A DNA stretch of 64,000 nt. Origin: Neurospora crassa OR74A (lineage: Eukaryota; Ascomycota; Sordariomycetes; Sordariales; Sordariaceae). Position 1 is the first letter of the stretch; each line of letters begins with the position of its first letter. The translations under genes and the position numbers were made by a program. Positions 60,601 to 64,000 of this stretch are shown here, in pieces. Under the pieces are notes generated by a model that was given only the letters and a program-made list of their open reading frames with translations, did no database searches and was not told the DNA's origin. The DNA lies in the NCBI RefSeq assembly GCF_000182925.2, contig NC_026501.1, forward strand, positions 5,807,917 to 5,871,916, written 5' to 3'.

Positions 60601-63600
60601 AGGTAACCCCGGGCCAGCCCAACACTCCCTGTTGACGCAGTATTGTTGTGGCCATCAGCCCAGGGCGAATCGTGGTTCGCATGAAATGCTGCAATGGAGA
60701 TAATCTATGACCCCATTCGCAAGTTCGCATGTTCTTTGAGGGCTCTACGGAATGTGTTTGCCCCGGTGTTACGCATTTATTGTTGGTTGACGACTGCAAA
60801 GCACCCAAAAGGAAGTTCGGGACCGAGAGAGGTTAAAGCCTGGCTGCCTAGTTACAGTTTCCGTAGCTGTTGGATAATGAGGCGTTCAGATGTGGGTACT
60901 GTCTCTAGCATGTTAGCTCTATCGTCAAGACCACTCAGAGTAGTAGATTGTGTGTACCTCCTTCTTATGACTCTCACCCATTCAGTCATCATCAGCCAAA
61001 ATCTATGCCGGTTGTGCGAAGTATCCCATGATAGCCTGATTATAGGACATACACACAGTGGAGTGGTATGAGTTGTAGTGGGCTCGTAAGATACTGTGTT
61101 AGACTGTCATCTTGGTGCCTCGGCTTTGGCTGTGTCTATCGACAAAGGATTGTATCGTAGGTCAGTTAGCGTTTCATCTAATGACCCAGGAGACGCGAAG
61201 GCAACATGCGATGTAACAGGTTTGGAGCAAGTGGAAGCGGATTGTTAGTTCGCTACTTTCGCAGCAATTCCTGTTAGCTCTGCTGCAATCGTAGGACGAT
61301 TTTCCGGCATAAGAAGAGAAGGATTCTAGAACCCCAGACTCAGGATGTAGGGGCTGTGGAATGGAAGTCGACGGAAAAGAAGCTCGACCACTCTCGTGCT
61401 TTGTTGTCGCAAAGCCTCGGAGAGTATCAAACAAACCCCGGGGGTTGTCGCACCATTCGGTATCAGCAGCATACTAGCCCGGATTAGCTCGAAAAGAGGT
61501 TTGTGAATTGGTAATGTTTTCGAGATGTGCCAAGTATGCTCCTCATGACGCAAGATTCCAATCTTTGGCATTTGCTGCCGGAACGGCGACCATCGTCAGC
61601 GCAGAGGTAGATTAGATACGATATTGACCTGCGCAAAGTCAATGCCCGCGCTATTAGACGGACCATCCACCAGCTTTGCAGAGGCAGATTATGGCCTAAT
61701 CACCATGGCAATGTATGGCTGTGAGCATGTATAAGAGTATTTTGGCTAAAGGGAAAATGTATTAGTATTGTTGTTCCAGTGACAAGTTGGTAAATTAAAC
61801 CAGGACGCCGCTGGACATCCATGGCCGTGGCTAGACACATGTACAAAGCTGCATGGTTCCGAGATGTATAATGGAGAGTGTATTGCTGGGATCCTGGACT
61901 GTAGAAGGTTCGCTTCATCGGAAATGCAGTGCTTGGTTGCCGGTTACTGGATAATGTGCGAGGGAGAAATGGGAGAGGAAAACATACGTGTTAAAAGTCG
62001 TGAGCGAACCCTTGTCATTGCCAAGGCTCGTCTGCCACACGCTGGAGGAAGGTGAACCGAAAATCCGACGATATGGAAGCGTTTGTATGGCCGTGCAGGA
62101 AATCCGCTCAAATGTGGACAAATGGTCTTGTTTCTGCGCAGGTCTTGGATTACGATATCTGACCATAGCCAGAGGCGGTCGATGGTACCTTCGTTTAGAG
62201 ATACCACCAACATCAGGTCCTAGAGCTTTTGTCACTTATTAGCGAGGCTCGTTACATTTTTTTTTTCTGACGGCCACAAGCGCGCAAGAGCGTCTATTGT
62301 TCGCAAATACCGAAGCTGGCAGCCAGCCGCAGCGGCAAGTGGACAAAGCTAAGCGTGCCGCCCTCATCGACACAGCTAGGGCTGAGCGGGACAGGCTGTG
62401 TAGCGTCACGATAGCCGTTACAGGGTCGCGTTTTGCGGGAGGATTCGTTGGATTACCCGTCGCCTGCTGTTGTGCTGATGTGGATGTGGATGTACATATC
62501 TAGATGTGTTTAGTATATGGAATCAAGTGTTTTGGTTGTCTCACTGTCGTGCCGGCCATGTCGGGCTCGCCCTGCATACGAGGGTATAGCTACCTCTAGT
62601 CAATCCTGTGCTCATTTACTGTGCCCTTAAAGAGCTGATGGGTTACAGCAATGCAGAGATCATGTTCGTTTCCAACGCAAGATACTGTAGCGATAGATGA
62701 TTTAGCCAGTAGAACTTATGTCGAGGCTTGAGGGTTGAGTGTCCTCGTTGGGTGTCACCCCACATCGAATTCTGGACTTCACCAACGATGGACATTGCGT
62801 CATACCGGCCGGCATCCAATTCATTCGCCTGTCGGGGTGGCGGTCTTGACTCCCCGAGGCAGGAGCACCTCGCTACCTACCTATTGAGCCATTGCTGTGA
62901 AGTTTTGGAAATTGGGATGAAGGAAAATTGTCGAGAAATCAGGGAGGGAAAGAGCAGTTCGTCCATTCCATGTCCGATTCTGGCCGGAGTTGAGATATCG
63001 CACAGGGTAGGTGCAAAGAAAAGCTGCAACCAAGTGGAAGCAGGATGCCCAAGCAATCTCCACCTTAAGGTACCTCTACACCTTTAGATGAGTGCACATG
63101 TACCTCTTACTTGTTCATTGTTGCCCGTTCGTTTCTTTTCCTGCAGCTGGGTACGTGCTTTGCCGGCGGCAGGCAGACTGCATTGAGCCAGCAGGAACAC
63201 CGTGACCAGGCAGTTGCCGACTTCACTTCTCTGAGAGGATCTCTCTCTTCAATCCTGTATGAATAGTCAAGTCATCGATCGCTTCAACTGTACATGCTTC
63301 GGCAGCGTGATTCCGAGTCACCTACCACTATTACGAATCCTGGCAATAAAACATGGGCGGCTGTCCGGTTGCGCTGTACATACACTACGGAACGAAACTC
63401 AGACCGGCCCTTTTCGCACGTCATTTAAACCAGCAGCCATTGTCCTCGACCGACACATGGATGATTGGCTGTCAATCGGACCCTGGCGACGATCAATCTC
63501 CCATCAACACACTGCTTGCAACAAGCGCGCTGGTACATATTGCGAGATCCGGGCTGATCCATATTCCCACATGTCAGAACAGAGACATCCCCAGATCCCT

Positions 63601-64000
63601 AGACTAGAGGTACGCAGTCATGAAACGTCATCATGGAGTTTGGGCTTCCACTTCCCCCGTCCTGACACTGTCTGGTAGCCTACCAAGCATCGACATATCT
63701 CTTTGCTGGGACCGTTGGTTGACGGGGTTTCCAGGATGCAAAAGCTTGTTACACAGACTGAGAGGCTGGGATTGGTGTCGGGTATGCTGAGCATTGAGGT
63801 TAAGCATTACTGCCCAAGTCATGGACTCTGCTTGAAAGATAGCGTGATGTCGCTCACCGGTCTCTTAGTCCAAGCCTCTGACGATATAGTCCACACCCGC
63901 TTGCTTGCTTGCTCAGCAGCAATAGCTTCCAGACCCGGTCTGGAAAACTTCAATCTTGCAACATTGTCCCCAAGGCGCCCATCAAGACGACCCTTCGGGG
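60601..64000. other. Intergenic to window end, no supported gene
   Basis: About 3.4 kb with only short ORFs on both strands and no conserved motif, RNA gene or transposon end. A 19-bp near-palindrome (TTCCAGACC-C-GGTCTGGAA) is at 63927-63945. A gene could begin or end just past the right edge. Confidence 0.5.

Noticed and set aside
63927-63945. 19-bp palindrome TTCCAGACC-C-GGTCTGGAA as an element end
   Set aside because: Single occurrence with no second end or target duplication visible before the window ends.

Overview
The window looks like nuclear DNA of a filamentous ascomycete, most likely a Sordariomycete close to Neurospora/Sordaria. Protein genes carry many short introns (about 55-170 nt, GTAAGT/GTATGT donors, CAG/TAG acceptors). 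Intergenic spaces are long and rich in homopolymer tracts and microsatellites. The left edge holds a TA-rich, CA/TG-poor relic typical of repeat-induced point mutation (RIP). A tRNA gene at 29.3 kb has the fungal initiator-Met structure. The genus is an inference; no database search was possible.

Layout. 0-0.6 kb: RIP-degraded repeat. 2.8-4.2 kb (+): seven-helix membrane protein of the fungal rhodopsin/SAT4 family. 8.3-11.2 kb (+): SR-protein kinase (SRPK). 12.9-14.4 kb (-): transcription elongation factor Iws1/Spn1, divergent from 15.1-16.7 kb (+): Brl1/Brr6-like nuclear-envelope protein. 19.1-22.0 kb (+): Zn2Cys6 transcription factor with a long leader containing short upstream ORFs. 24.1-25.9 kb (+): C2H2 zinc-finger protein with polyglutamine tracts. 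27.5 kb: doubtful small ORF. 29.3 kb: initiator tRNA-Met. 30.6-33.5 kb (+): 12-helix MFS transporter with long soluble tails. 34.2-36.3 kb (+): SAGA subunit Spt8. 37.2 kb: 200-bp MITE. 37.8-39.9 kb (-): secreted galactose oxidase-like copper radical oxidase, divergent from 41.7-43.6 kb (+): DyP-type heme peroxidase. 43.8-44.0 kb: relic of a STAND/NLR gene with TPRs. 45.1-48.9 kb (-): SF1 helicase of the Hrr1/SAD-3/ZNFX1 type. 53.4-55.8 kb (+): Rck2/Srk1-like stress kinase. 58.3-59.5 kb (+): protein with a GPGSG tandem-repeat core. 59.5-64 kb: mostly non-coding, with one doubtful minus-strand gene.

Most of the genes are conserved housekeeping or gene-expression functions (SRPK, Iws1, Spt8, Brl1/Brr6, initiator tRNA, Rck2). 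The more lineage-specific features are the H2O2-forming oxidase facing an H2O2-using peroxidase, the helicase related to meiotic-silencing and heterochromatin RNAi factors, the NLR relic beside it, the MITE and the RIP relic. No clearly new multi-gene system is visible. The best leads are the oxidase/peroxidase pair, the SAD-3-type helicase next to the NLR relic, and two genes whose N-termini depend on distant upstream exons. Exon boundaries were worked out by hand from splice motifs and reading frame and need transcript support.
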